48,621 nt of DNA from Microvirga calopogonii (lineage in GTDB: Bacteria > Pseudomonadota > Alphaproteobacteria > Rhizobiales > Beijerinckiaceae): the NCBI RefSeq assembly GCF_003347665.1, contig NZ_QDGA01000036.1, forward strand, positions 1 through 48,621, read 5' to 3'. A program made the position numbers and the translations under genes. Below are positions 17,747 to 25,103 of the stretch, piece after piece. Position 1 is the first letter of the stretch; each line of letters begins with the position of its first letter. The notes under the pieces are model-generated. The model saw only the letters and a list, made by a program, of their open reading frames with translations. It had not been told where the DNA came from and made no database searches.

Positions 17747-19183
17747 ATGGAATTCGATGCCCTGTTGCTCTCGCGCATCCAGTTCGCGTTCACAATCGCC
17801 TTTCACATCATCTTCCCGGCCTTCACCATTGGTCTTGCCAGCTGGCTCGCGGCGCTGGAATTCAATTGGCTCCGTACGGGCGACCCGCTCTATCGCAATC
17901 TCTTCCGCTTCTGGGTCAAGGTCTTCGCCGTGTCCTTTGGGCTCGGCGTCGTGTCCGGGATCGTGATGAGCTATCAGTTCGGGACGAACTGGTCGCGCTT
18001 CTCCGAATTCACCGGCAACGTGCTCGGTCCCGTCATCGCCTACGAGGTGATCACCGCTTTCTTTCTCGAGGCGGCCTTCCTGGGCATCATGCTCTTCGGT
18101 TGGGAAAGAGTCGGCGACCGCCTGCACTTCTTCGCCACCTGCATGGTGGCCCTAGGCACCCTGATCTCGGCCTTCTGGATTCTGTCCGCCAATTCCTGGA
18201 TGCAGACGCCCGACGGGTTTGCCATCGAGAACGGCAAGGCGGTGCCGGTCGACTGGTTCAAGGTCGTCTTCAACCCGTCCTTCCCGCTTCGCTATGCACA
18301 TATGGTGATGGGCTGCTACCTGACCACGGCTTTCGCGGTTGCCGGCATGTCCGCCTGGATGCTGCTCCGGCATCCCCACGATGCGCCGGCCGCGAAGCTC
18401 GCCGCCTCGCGACGCTCCATGTCCATGGCGCTATGGTTTGCCACCATCTTCGTGCCCGTGCAGATCCTGATCGGGGATCTACACGGCCTCGGCGTGCTTA
18501 AATATCAGCCGACGAAACTGGCGGCCATCGAGGGTAACTGGGACAGGATGGCGAACATGCCGCTTCGCCTGTTCGCCTTGCCTGACGAGGTGGCGGAAAC
18601 GAACCACTACGAAATCGCCATTCCGAAGGTCGGCAGTTGGGTTCTGACCCACGCCTTCGACGGCGTCGTGCCCGGCCTGAAGGAGGTGCCGCCGGACGAG
18701 CGCCCGCCGGTCTGGCCGGTCTTCTTCTCCTTCCGCATCATGGTCGCCATCGGTTTCGCGATGCTCGGCATCGGGCTGTGGAGCCTCTATCTGCGCTGGA
18801 AGGGCACGCTCTTCACCAACAGGACCTTCCTGACCGCAGCCATGATCATGACGCCGTCCGGATTCGGTGCCGTGCTGTTCGGCTGGTTCGTCGCGGAGAT
18901 CGGCCGCCAGCCCTATGTGGTCTACGGCCATCTGCGCACGGCCGATGCGGTATCTCCCATCGCGGCCGGAGCCGTGACCGCGTCGCTCCTGATCTTCATC
19001 GTGGTCTATGCCTTCGTGTTCGGCTTCGGATCCTATTATCTCGCGAAGCTCCTTCGGCGCGGACCCGATCCCGTCGAGGACATTCGCGGAGACGATCTCA
19101 GCAAGAAGCCGAAACGTCCGTTCTCGGTGCCGGACGAGGCAGTCGAGGGACGGCCCGGCTACCGCGCGCAGCCGGCGGAATAG
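17747..19183 (+). CDS. cioA: Cyanide-insensitive cytochrome bd ubiquinol oxidase, subunit I
   Basis: A 478-residue heme-bearing quinol oxidase subunit of the inner membrane. His20 (FTIAFHIIFPAFTIG) and His185 (RYAHMVMG) fit the heme b595 and b558 ligands, and Glu100 and Glu108 fit the proton-channel glutamates. GWFVAEIGRQPYVVYGHLRT is the conserved late segment. The periplasmic Q-loop is short, which marks the CIO/bd-II-like branch rather than E. coli bd-I. GAGGGG stands about 10 nt before the ATG. The operon continues with subunit II (11-bp gap) and a DUF2474 peptide. No FNR box was found in the 160 bp upstream. Confidence 0.95.
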   Translation: MEFDALLLSRIQFAFTIAFHIIFPAFTIGLASWLAALEFNWLRTGDPLYRNLFRFWVKVFAVSFGLGVVSGIVMSYQFGTNWSRFSEFTGNVLGPVIAYEVITAFFLEAAFLGIMLFGWERVGDRLHFFATCMVALGTLISAFWILSANSWMQTPDGFAIENGKAVPVDWFKVVFNPSFPLRYAHMVMGCYLTTAFAVAGMSAWMLLRHPHDAPAAKLAASRRSMSMALWFATIFVPVQILIGDLHGLGVLKYQPTKLAAIEGNWDRMANMPLRLFALPDEVAETNHYEIAIPKVGSWVLTHAFDGVVPGLKEVPPDERPPVWPVFFSFRIMVAIGFAMLGIGLWSLYLRWKGTLFTNRTFLTAAMIMTPSGFGAVLFGWFVAEIGRQPYVVYGHLRTADAVSPIAAGAVTASLLIFIVVYAFVFGFGSYYLAKLLRRGPDPVEDIRGDDLSKKPKRPFSVPDEAVEGRPGYRAQPAE

Positions 19184-19194
19184 GAGGGCAGGGC

Positions 19195-20244
19195 ATGTTC
19201 GGTTTCGGGACGGAACACGAAGGATTGGCTTTCTGGCTGCCGCTGATCTGGGCGGGGCTGATCGCGGTCGCCGTCGCCATGTACGTGATCGTCGACGGGT
19301 TCGATCTCGGCGTCGGCATCCTCTTCAAGGCGGCGGGCAGCGAGAACTGGCGCGACCGGATGATGTTTTCGGTGGCACCCATCTGGGACGGTAACGAGAC
19401 CTGGCTCATTCTCGGCGGCGGCGGACTCTTCGCCGTGTTTCACATCGCCTATGCGGTGCTCATGCCGGCGCTCTACATTCCGATCATTCTCATGCTGATC
19501 GCGCTGATCTTTCGCGGCGTCGCCTTCGAGTTCCGATTCAAGGCGGATCGCTCCAAATTCCTGTGGGACAATGCCTTCTTCTTCGGCTCGCTGCTCGCGA
19601 CCTTCTTCCAGGGCATGGTGCTGGGAGCCTTCGTGCAGGGCTTCCCCACCGATGGCCGCCAGTTCACCGGCGGCACCTTCGATTTCCTGACGCCGTTCAG
19701 CGTGCTCACCGGCATCAGCCTGATCTGCGGCTACGGGCTTCTCGGCGCGACCTGGTGCGTGATGAAGACCACGGGAGAGCTGGAGATCTGGGCGCGGCGC
19801 ATGGCGGTGCGCTTTCTCCTCGCCACCATTCTCGCCATGGCCGTCGTGTCGGTGTGGGTGCCGTTCTTAGGGCGGCAGATCGAAACGCGTTGGTTCACCT
19901 GGCCGAACATCGCCCTCCTCGCGCCGATTCCGCTGATCACGGCTTATATCGCCTACAGGCTCTTCCGTGACCTTGAGGAGGGTCGGCACGTCAGGCCATT
20001 CTTCCTGTCGATTTCGCTCTTTCTGCTGGGCTATCTCGGCCTCGGCGTCAGCCTCTTTCCCTTCATCGTGCCGCCGAGCCTCACGATCTGGGACACCGCC
20101 AACACGGTTCATTCCCAGCTTTTCGCGCTGGTGGGCTTCGCCATCGTGCTGCCGATAACCTTCGCCTATACGGCCTATGCCTATTACGTCTTCCGGGGCA
20201 AAGTCGCCGAGGAGATCTCGGGCGGCGGCTACGGGTATCATTGA
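19195..20244 (+). CDS. cioB: Cytochrome bd ubiquinol oxidase, subunit II
   Basis: A 349-residue, mostly hydrophobic partner of subunit I. Typical sequences are YVIVDGFDLGVGILF, PIWDGNETWLILGGGGLFAVFHIAYA and RGVAFEFRFKAD. The start is the ATG at 19195, with GGAGGGCAGGG just in front; longer open frame upstream is only the shadow of cioA. The gene follows cioA by 11 bp and its TGA overlaps the ATG of the DUF2474 peptide by 1 nt, so the three are one operon. Confidence 0.96.
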   Translation: MFGFGTEHEGLAFWLPLIWAGLIAVAVAMYVIVDGFDLGVGILFKAAGSENWRDRMMFSVAPIWDGNETWLILGGGGLFAVFHIAYAVLMPALYIPIILMLIALIFRGVAFEFRFKADRSKFLWDNAFFFGSLLATFFQGMVLGAFVQGFPTDGRQFTGGTFDFLTPFSVLTGISLICGYGLLGATWCVMKTTGELEIWARRMAVRFLLATILAMAVVSVWVPFLGRQIETRWFTWPNIALLAPIPLITAYIAYRLFRDLEEGRHVRPFFLSISLFLLGYLGLGVSLFPFIVPPSLTIWDTANTVHSQLFALVGFAIVLPITFAYTAYAYYVFRGKVAEEISGGGYGYH

Positions 20245-20375
20245 TGCAGGTCGGAATGCAGCGCCCGCCGGAATCGCGCTCGAAACGCCTTCTCTGGTTC
20301 GTCTTCCTGTATGTCGCGAGCCTCGCGGTCTTCGCGGGACTCGTCTATGGCCTGAGGGGCATCATTCCCCATTAA
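20244..20375 (+). CDS. DUF2474 small membrane subunit of the bd oxidase
   Basis: A 43-residue peptide starting at the ATG that overlaps the cioB stop (TGATG). It reads MQVGMQRPPESRSKRLLWF and continues with one membrane helix (VFLYVASLAVFAGLVYGL), ending GIIPH. A basic stretch before one helix, directly after cydB-like genes, is the pattern of DUF2474, the counterpart of CydX that stabilises the CIO-type oxidase. The stop codon TAA at 20373-20375 overlaps by two bases the stop of the convergent gene. Confidence 0.85.
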   Translation: MQVGMQRPPESRSKRLLWFVFLYVASLAVFAGLVYGLRGIIPH

Positions 20376-21247
20376 CGGTATGTGCCGATAAAGCCCTTGT
20401 CGGTGACGACGACCCAACGGGTGCCGCGACGCTCGATGGCCTCGATGCGGCCGACGCCGGGCAACATGCCGCCGGGCATGACCTCGTAGAGGCGTCGGCT
20501 GCGGTTCTCGACGAGGGCCGCGCCGTCATAGACTTCCCGGAGCACCCAGCCGTCGACGGGCTCGCTCTTCGCGGGCTTGGGCGCAGGGACTTCCTTGGGC
20601 GCAGGGACTTCCTTGGGCGCGGGGGCTTCCTCGCGCAAGGCCGCTTCTGTCACCGGAGGCGCGGCGGGAGCCGCCGGTTTCGTGTTCAGTTCCGCCAGGG
20701 CCGTCATGATCTGGCTTTCCATGCGCCCGAGTCTTTCCTCAAGAGAGGAGAGTTTCTTACCTGGCTCCTGCAGGCCGATGGTCAGGCGCTCGACCTTGTT
20801 CGACAATTCCGTCCGCTCCGAGGCCGACGATATGGATGCGGTGTGCTCGACGTCCTTGGACGCGACGACCGTTTCCCGAAGCGCGTCCAGCTGTGTGCTC
20901 AGCCGGGCGAGGATTTCCTGGCTACGGGCCGTTTCGGTCTCCAGGCGCCGGATGGCATCCTTGCTGGCGAGCGTTCCCATGTAGGACGCGGCCCAGCCGG
21001 CTCCGACGAGGACGAGGGCCATGGCGGCCTGTCCCAGGAACCTGGCGGGAGACGCCCGGCCCGCAGCAACCGGCCCGTCCGGTGTGGCTTTGGGAGAGGG
21101 GGCGGGCTTCAGGCCGAGCTTCGCGCTCCGGATAGCCTCTTCCAGGGCCGCGCTGGCCATAGGGTCGATCTGGGCGGGCTTGAGGAAGGACGCGCCGGTC
21201 TGCTTCGCCGCTTCGCTGCCAGCCTGAGAACGTATGTTGTTGTCCAT
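20372..21247 (-). CDS. Predicted single-pass membrane protein with coiled coil
   Basis: 291 residues, no family recognised. Residues about 1-65 are hydrophilic with Pro/Ala runs. One membrane segment follows (FLGQAAMALVLVGAGWAASYMG, about 70-91). A long coiled coil comes next (about 95-190, with RRLETETARSQEILARLSTQ and LEERLGRMESQIMTALAEL), then a Pro/Lys/Glu repeat (PAPKEVPAPKEVPAPK). A compact C-terminal domain of about 65 residues (DGWVLREVYDGAALVENRSRRLYEVMPGG to TDKGFIGTYR) looks like a small beta fold. The topology suggests a tethered periplasmic protein. It is divergent from the type I secretion genes across an AT-rich gap. Confidence 0.75.
   Translation of the reverse strand: MDNNIRSQAGSEAAKQTGASFLKPAQIDPMASAALEEAIRSAKLGLKPAPSPKATPDGPVAAGRASPARFLGQAAMALVLVGAGWAASYMGTLASKDAIRRLETETARSQEILARLSTQLDALRETVVASKDVEHTASISSASERTELSNKVERLTIGLQEPGKKLSSLEERLGRMESQIMTALAELNTKPAAPAAPPVTEAALREEAPAPKEVPAPKEVPAPKPAKSEPVDGWVLREVYDGAALVENRSRRLYEVMPGGMLPGVGRIEAIERRGTRWVVVTDKGFIGTYR
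20577..20630 (-). repeat. Three tandem 18-bp units inside the coiled-coil gene
   Basis: TTGGGCGCAGGGACTTCC is repeated twice exactly and once with changes, and encodes the Pro-Ala-Pro-Lys-Glu-Val spacer. Likely slippage-expanded linker DNA, not an intergenic repeat. Confidence 0.85.
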
Positions 21248-21645
21248 ATTCCGACCTCATTTCCAGGTCAGAGAACGTTAACCCTGAAAGTTTACCAAAG
21301 GGTTATCTTTACAGTTAAGTACTTACGTTACATGCCCTCTCGAAACGGAGAGGGTGTAATAAAATCATATTCAAATCGAACTTTTTGTTGACATAGTTAC
21401 ATATAATAGGGTTACAAAAGGTGGCGTAACGGAAAGTGACCATCTTAGGGGCACATCTCATACCCATAAGAGTGCTGATAAACCGGGCCTTCCAGGCCTC
21501 ACTATAACGGGATACTCTTTGGGTCCATCTGCCCGCTACCGCAGCCATCGCCAGATGGCGAACATTGTGGTAAGGTATATCCTTGCACAATGGCTCTACC
21601 ACCACGAAGGCGCCGGGTTAACTGGTCTGCCGATGGAAGAAGATT
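21248..21645. promoter_or_regulatory. AT-rich 398-bp divergent regulatory region upstream of prsD
   Basis: Clearly lower GC than its flanks. An inverted repeat TAACCC/GGGTTA lies at 21279-21284 and 21300-21305. A stem CCCTCTC/GAGAGGG lies at 21333-21352. TATAAT stands at 21402-21407, and several GTTACAT-like words recur (about 21328, 21396 and 21410). No convincing gene is present. The 240-bp distance from the TATAAT to the prsD ATG would imply a long leader. Confidence 0.5.
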
Positions 21646-23421
21646 ATGAAGCAGGCATCGAGAAATCGGGAAGAAAGCACAGAGGTCCAAGACGCTCTGA
21701 AGTCATGCCTTCCCTCCTTCACCGGGGTTGCCGTATTCTCGGCAGTGGTCAACCTTCTGGCCCTCACCGGCTCCCTTTACATGCTCCAGGTCTATGACCG
21801 GGTCCTGTCGAGCCGGAGCATCCCGACTCTGATCGGTCTGTCGCTGATCACGCTGGCGGCCTACTCCCTTTCGGGCGGCCTCGACATGCTGCGTGGCCGG
21901 ATGCTGGCGCGCATCGGCGCCCGCTTCGACGAGCTGCTCTCGCACCGGGTCTTCGACCTCGTGGCCACGATGCCGCTCAAGGGCGCCAAGCAGGCCGAGA
22001 GCATGCAGCCGATCCGCGACGTCGACACCATCCGCGGCTTCCTGTCGAGCCTGGGACCGACGGCCCTGTTCGACATGCCGTTCATGCCGATCTTCCTCAT
22101 CGGCTGCTTCATGATCCATCCCGGCATCGGCGTCCTGTCGGTCGTCGGCGGCGTGGTCATCATCCTCCTGACCCTCTACACGGATGCCAAGAGCAAGGCT
22201 CCCTCCTACGAGGTGACCAAGAGCGGCGCCGAGCGCCATGCCATGGCCGAGACCAGCCGCCGCAATGCGGAGACCATCCGGGCCAACGGCATGCTGGGCT
22301 TCCTGGCCAAGCGCTATGACGAGGTGCATGTCCGCCACGTCAATGACGGCCTGCGCGCCAGCGAATCCTCGGCCGGCATCAGCGCCTTCGCCAAGGTCTT
22401 CCGTATGGTGATCCAGTCGGCCGTCCTGGGCCTCGGCGCCTATTACGTGATCCAGGGACAGATGTCGGGCGGCCTGATGATCGCCGGGTCGATCCTGATG
22501 TCCCGCGCGCTCGCTCCGATCGAAATCGCGGTCGCGCACTGGAAGGGCTTCACCGCCTCCCGCCAGGCCTATCGCCGTCTCCAGCACATCATGAGCCTCG
22601 TGCCGGCCCAGGGCCAGCGCATGCCGCTTCCGGCCCCGAAGGCCGCCCTGTCGGTGGAAGAGGTCTATGTCGGAGCTCCCGGCGCCTCGCTTCCGATCGT
22701 CCAGGCCGCCTCGCTCAAGCTTCAGGCCGGCCAGGGCCTCGGCCTCATCGGACCGAGCGCTTCGGGCAAGTCGACCCTTGCCCGCGCCCTCGTCGGCGTG
22801 TGGCCGACCCTGCGCGGCGAGATCCGCCTCGACGGTGCGGCCCTCGACCAGTGGGAGCCGGACGCTCTCGGCCGCCATGTGGGCTACCTGCCGCAGGACG
22901 TGGAGCTGTTCGAAGGCACCGTTGCCGAGAACATCGCCCGCTTCCAGACGAACGCCAAGCCCGACGACATCATCGCAGCGGCGCAGACCGCCGGTGCGCA
23001 TGAGCTGATCCTCAACCTGCCCGACGGCTACGATACCCGGATCGGTGAGGGCGGGGCCTCCCTGTCGGGCGGTCAGCGCCAGCGCGTGGCCCTTGCCCGG
23101 GCCCTCTACGGCAACCCGTTCCTGGTCGTGCTCGACGAGCCGAATGCCAGCCTCGACGGCGCCGGCGACGAGGCCCTGAACCAGGCCATCCTGGCGGTGC
23201 GCAAGCGCGGCGGCGTCGTCGTCGTCATCACGCACCGTCCGGCGGCTCTCGGCCAGGTCGATCAGGTCGCCATCATGGAAGAAGGCCGGATCAAGGCCAT
23301 CGGACCGCGCGACGAGGTTCTGCAGTCTGTCATGAAACGCAATGCGACGCCGGCACCGGCACCGGTGCGGCCGCAGCAGGCGCCTGCCGCCCAGGCCACG
23401 AACCTGCGAGAGGTTGGTTAA
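21646..23421 (+). CDS. prsD: Type I secretion ABC transporter, PrtD/PrsD family
   Basis: 591 residues. The N-terminal membrane half has about six segments (FTGVAVFSAVVNLLALTGSLYMLQVYDRV, PIFLIGCFMIHPGIGVLSVV and others). The ATPase half has Walker A GPSASGKST at 369-377, signature LSGGQRQR at 473-480 and Walker B LVVLDEPNASLD from 493, then the H-loop ITHRPAA. LDEPNASLD is typical of the PrtD/HasD/PrsD exporters. There is no C39 peptidase domain, so substrates carry C-terminal signals, as in RTX proteins. GGAAGAAG lies just before the ATG. Its stop codon directly abuts the ATG of the HlyD-like partner. No outer-membrane TolC gene is in the window. Confidence 0.93.
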   Translation: MKQASRNREESTEVQDALKSCLPSFTGVAVFSAVVNLLALTGSLYMLQVYDRVLSSRSIPTLIGLSLITLAAYSLSGGLDMLRGRMLARIGARFDELLSHRVFDLVATMPLKGAKQAESMQPIRDVDTIRGFLSSLGPTALFDMPFMPIFLIGCFMIHPGIGVLSVVGGVVIILLTLYTDAKSKAPSYEVTKSGAERHAMAETSRRNAETIRANGMLGFLAKRYDEVHVRHVNDGLRASESSAGISAFAKVFRMVIQSAVLGLGAYYVIQGQMSGGLMIAGSILMSRALAPIEIAVAHWKGFTASRQAYRRLQHIMSLVPAQGQRMPLPAPKAALSVEEVYVGAPGASLPIVQAASLKLQAGQGLGLIGPSASGKSTLARALVGVWPTLRGEIRLDGAALDQWEPDALGRHVGYLPQDVELFEGTVAENIARFQTNAKPDDIIAAAQTAGAHELILNLPDGYDTRIGEGGASLSGGQRQRVALARALYGNPFLVVLDEPNASLDGAGDEALNQAILAVRKRGGVVVVITHRPAALGQVDQVAIMEEGRIKAIGPRDEVLQSVMKRNATPAPAPVRPQQAPAAQATNLREVG

Positions 23422-24744
23422 ATGTTGGTCATTCACGCCCCCCAAAAACCGTCCGTTCACCAGCGGATCCTGCGTCAGTCGACTATCGGCGGCGTGGCCA
23501 TGATCGCCCTCTTCGCCGGGACCATCGGCCTCTGGGCAGCCACGTCGACCCTGTCCGGCGCCGTCGTTGCCGGCGGTCAGTTCGTGGTCGATACCAGCGT
23601 CAAGAAAGTCCAGCACTCGACCGGCGGAATCGTCGGCGAGCTGAAGGTCAAGGAAGGCGACCGGGTATCCCAGGGCGATCTTCTGGTCCGCCTCGACGAG
23701 ACCATGACCCGCGCCAACCTTCAGGTCGTGGCCAAGCAGCTCGACGAGTATCTCGGCCGCCAGTCTCGCCTGGAGGCGGAGCGCGACGGTTCGCCCGAGG
23801 TCAAGACGCCCGAAGAGTTCGCCGCCCGTCTCAACGAGCCGGCCGTTCAGAAGATCATGTCGTCCGAGCGCACCCTCTTCACCGCGCGCGGCGCCTCCCG
23901 CGACGCGCAGAAGGATCAGCTCCGCAAGCGCATCGCGCAGTCGGAGGACGAGATCGTGGGCCTGAAGGCCCAGCAGACGGCCAAGGCCCGCGAGGCCGAG
24001 CTCATCGTGGCGGAACTCAAGGGCGTTCGCGACCTCTACGACCGGAACCTCGTTCCGATCACTCGCCTGAACGCGCTCGAGCGTGACGCCGCGAGCATCG
24101 AGGGCCAGCGCGGCCAGCTCATCGCTGCCGTCGCCCAGGCCGAGAGCCGCATTGCCGAGACCAAGTTCCAGATCATCCAGATCGACGAGCAGATGCGCGC
24201 CGAGGCGATGCAGGAGCTGCGCGAGATTCAGGGCAAGATCGCGGAATACACCGAGCGTCGCGTGGCGGCCGAGGACCAGTTGAAGCGCATCGACATCCGC
24301 GCGCCCAGCGACGGTTATGTCCACCAGCTGAACGTTCACACGATCGGCGGGGTGATCTCTCCGGCCGAGCCGGTGATGAACATCGTTCCGGTGAACGACA
24401 AGCTCGAGCTCGAAGCCAAGGTGCTGCCCAACGAGATCGACCAGGTGAAGATCGGCCAGAAGGCGACCGTGAAGGTCCATGCCTCGAACGCGCGCATGAT
24501 CCCGGATCTGCACGGCTCCGTGAGCCGGATCTCGGCCGACGTGTCGCGGGATCAGCAGACCGGCGCGACCTTCTATACGATCCGGATCGATGTGCCTCAG
24601 GACGAGATCAAGAAGCTCGAGAACCTTCATCTGATCGCCGGCATGCAGGCCGAGGTTTTCGTCGAGGTGAACCAGCGCACCCCGTTCGAGTACTTCTTCA
24701 AGCCCATGGAAGAGCAGATCGCCCGCGCCTTCCGCGAGCACTGA
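23422..24744 (+). CDS. prsE: Type I secretion periplasmic adaptor, HlyD/PrtE/PrsE family
   Basis: A 440-residue membrane fusion protein that bridges PrsD to an outer-membrane channel. Short cytoplasmic tail, one membrane helix (GGVAMIALFAGTIGLWAATSTL), a lipoyl-like half (VVDTSVKKVQHSTGGIVGELKVKEGDRVSQGDLLVRLDE), a long coiled-coil hairpin (about 95-285), the second lipoyl half (IDIRAPSDGYVHQLNVHTIGG) and a beta-barrel end with FVEVNQRTPFEYFFKPMEEQ. The ATG begins at the base after the prsD stop, so the two are coupled. Confidence 0.93.
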   Translation: MLVIHAPQKPSVHQRILRQSTIGGVAMIALFAGTIGLWAATSTLSGAVVAGGQFVVDTSVKKVQHSTGGIVGELKVKEGDRVSQGDLLVRLDETMTRANLQVVAKQLDEYLGRQSRLEAERDGSPEVKTPEEFAARLNEPAVQKIMSSERTLFTARGASRDAQKDQLRKRIAQSEDEIVGLKAQQTAKAREAELIVAELKGVRDLYDRNLVPITRLNALERDAASIEGQRGQLIAAVAQAESRIAETKFQIIQIDEQMRAEAMQELREIQGKIAEYTERRVAAEDQLKRIDIRAPSDGYVHQLNVHTIGGVISPAEPVMNIVPVNDKLELEAKVLPNEIDQVKIGQKATVKVHASNARMIPDLHGSVSRISADVSRDQQTGATFYTIRIDVPQDEIKKLENLHLIAGMQAEVFVEVNQRTPFEYFFKPMEEQIARAFREH

Positions 24745-24766
24745 TCTCTTCTGGCCGGACGAATAT

Positions 24767-24812
24767 CGAAAGCCGCGGTCGGGGCCATGAGCCTCGGCCG
24801 CGGCTTTCGTTT
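24767..24812 (+). terminator. Intrinsic terminator of the prsDE operon
   Basis: A perfect 12-bp stem CGAAAGCCGCGG / CCGCGGCTTTCG encloses a 19-nt loop and ends in GTTTG. It begins 23 bp after the prsE stop. Confidence 0.8.
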
Positions 24813-25103
24813 GTGGCCCCTGGCGAGCAGTGTCCAGGCTGAACGACGCGCGAGAGATCCATCCGATGCTCCACGCTTTGGCTGGCGCATCGTTCTTCGC
24901 GAACCCATAGGGCAGCGCCGGCGAAAACCGGGTCCACCTTTCCGCAGGATGCGCCAAGCCTGGAAAGTTCCGCGCGGGAACCCATAACAGGGGGCGAGGG
25001 CTGCGTTCTCCTGTGGCCCTCCATCGAGGGCAAAATCCGTGGTCCTGTTTCAGGACCGGCCCGCTTCGATGACAGTCTTGGCTTTCTTGAGGAACTTAGT
25101 GTT
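24813..25103. promoter_or_regulatory. Presumed promoter region of the trehalose operon
   Basis: No gene is seen here. There is an inverted repeat GTTCC-GCGCG-GGAAC near 24965-24980. The best GGAAC/CGTT pair is 22 bp apart, too far for an EcfG promoter. The ribosome site GAGGAA (25089-25094) fixes the otsA start. Confidence 0.4.

Noticed and set aside
20577..20630. CRISPR-like or satellite repeat
   Set aside because: Three in-frame 18-bp units without spacers, coding for a Pro/Lys/Glu linker.
21388..21407. TTGACA and TATAAT as a sigma-70 promoter upstream of prsD
   Set aside because: The hexamers are only 8 bp apart, far from the required 16-18 bp; TATAAT might still be used with another -35.
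21315..21605. A 96-codon minus-strand frame in the AT-rich gap
   Set aside because: No ribosome site or motif; it runs through the putative regulatory repeats.
21703..24957. A 1084-codon open frame on the minus strand opposite prsD/prsE
   Set aside because: It shadows two clear type I secretion genes and has the His/Arg/Leu/Asp-rich composition typical of antisense frames in GC-rich DNA, with no family motif.
24976..25012. EcfG promoter for the trehalose operon (GGAAC ... CGTT)
   Set aside because: The spacing is 22 bp instead of 16-17 bp.
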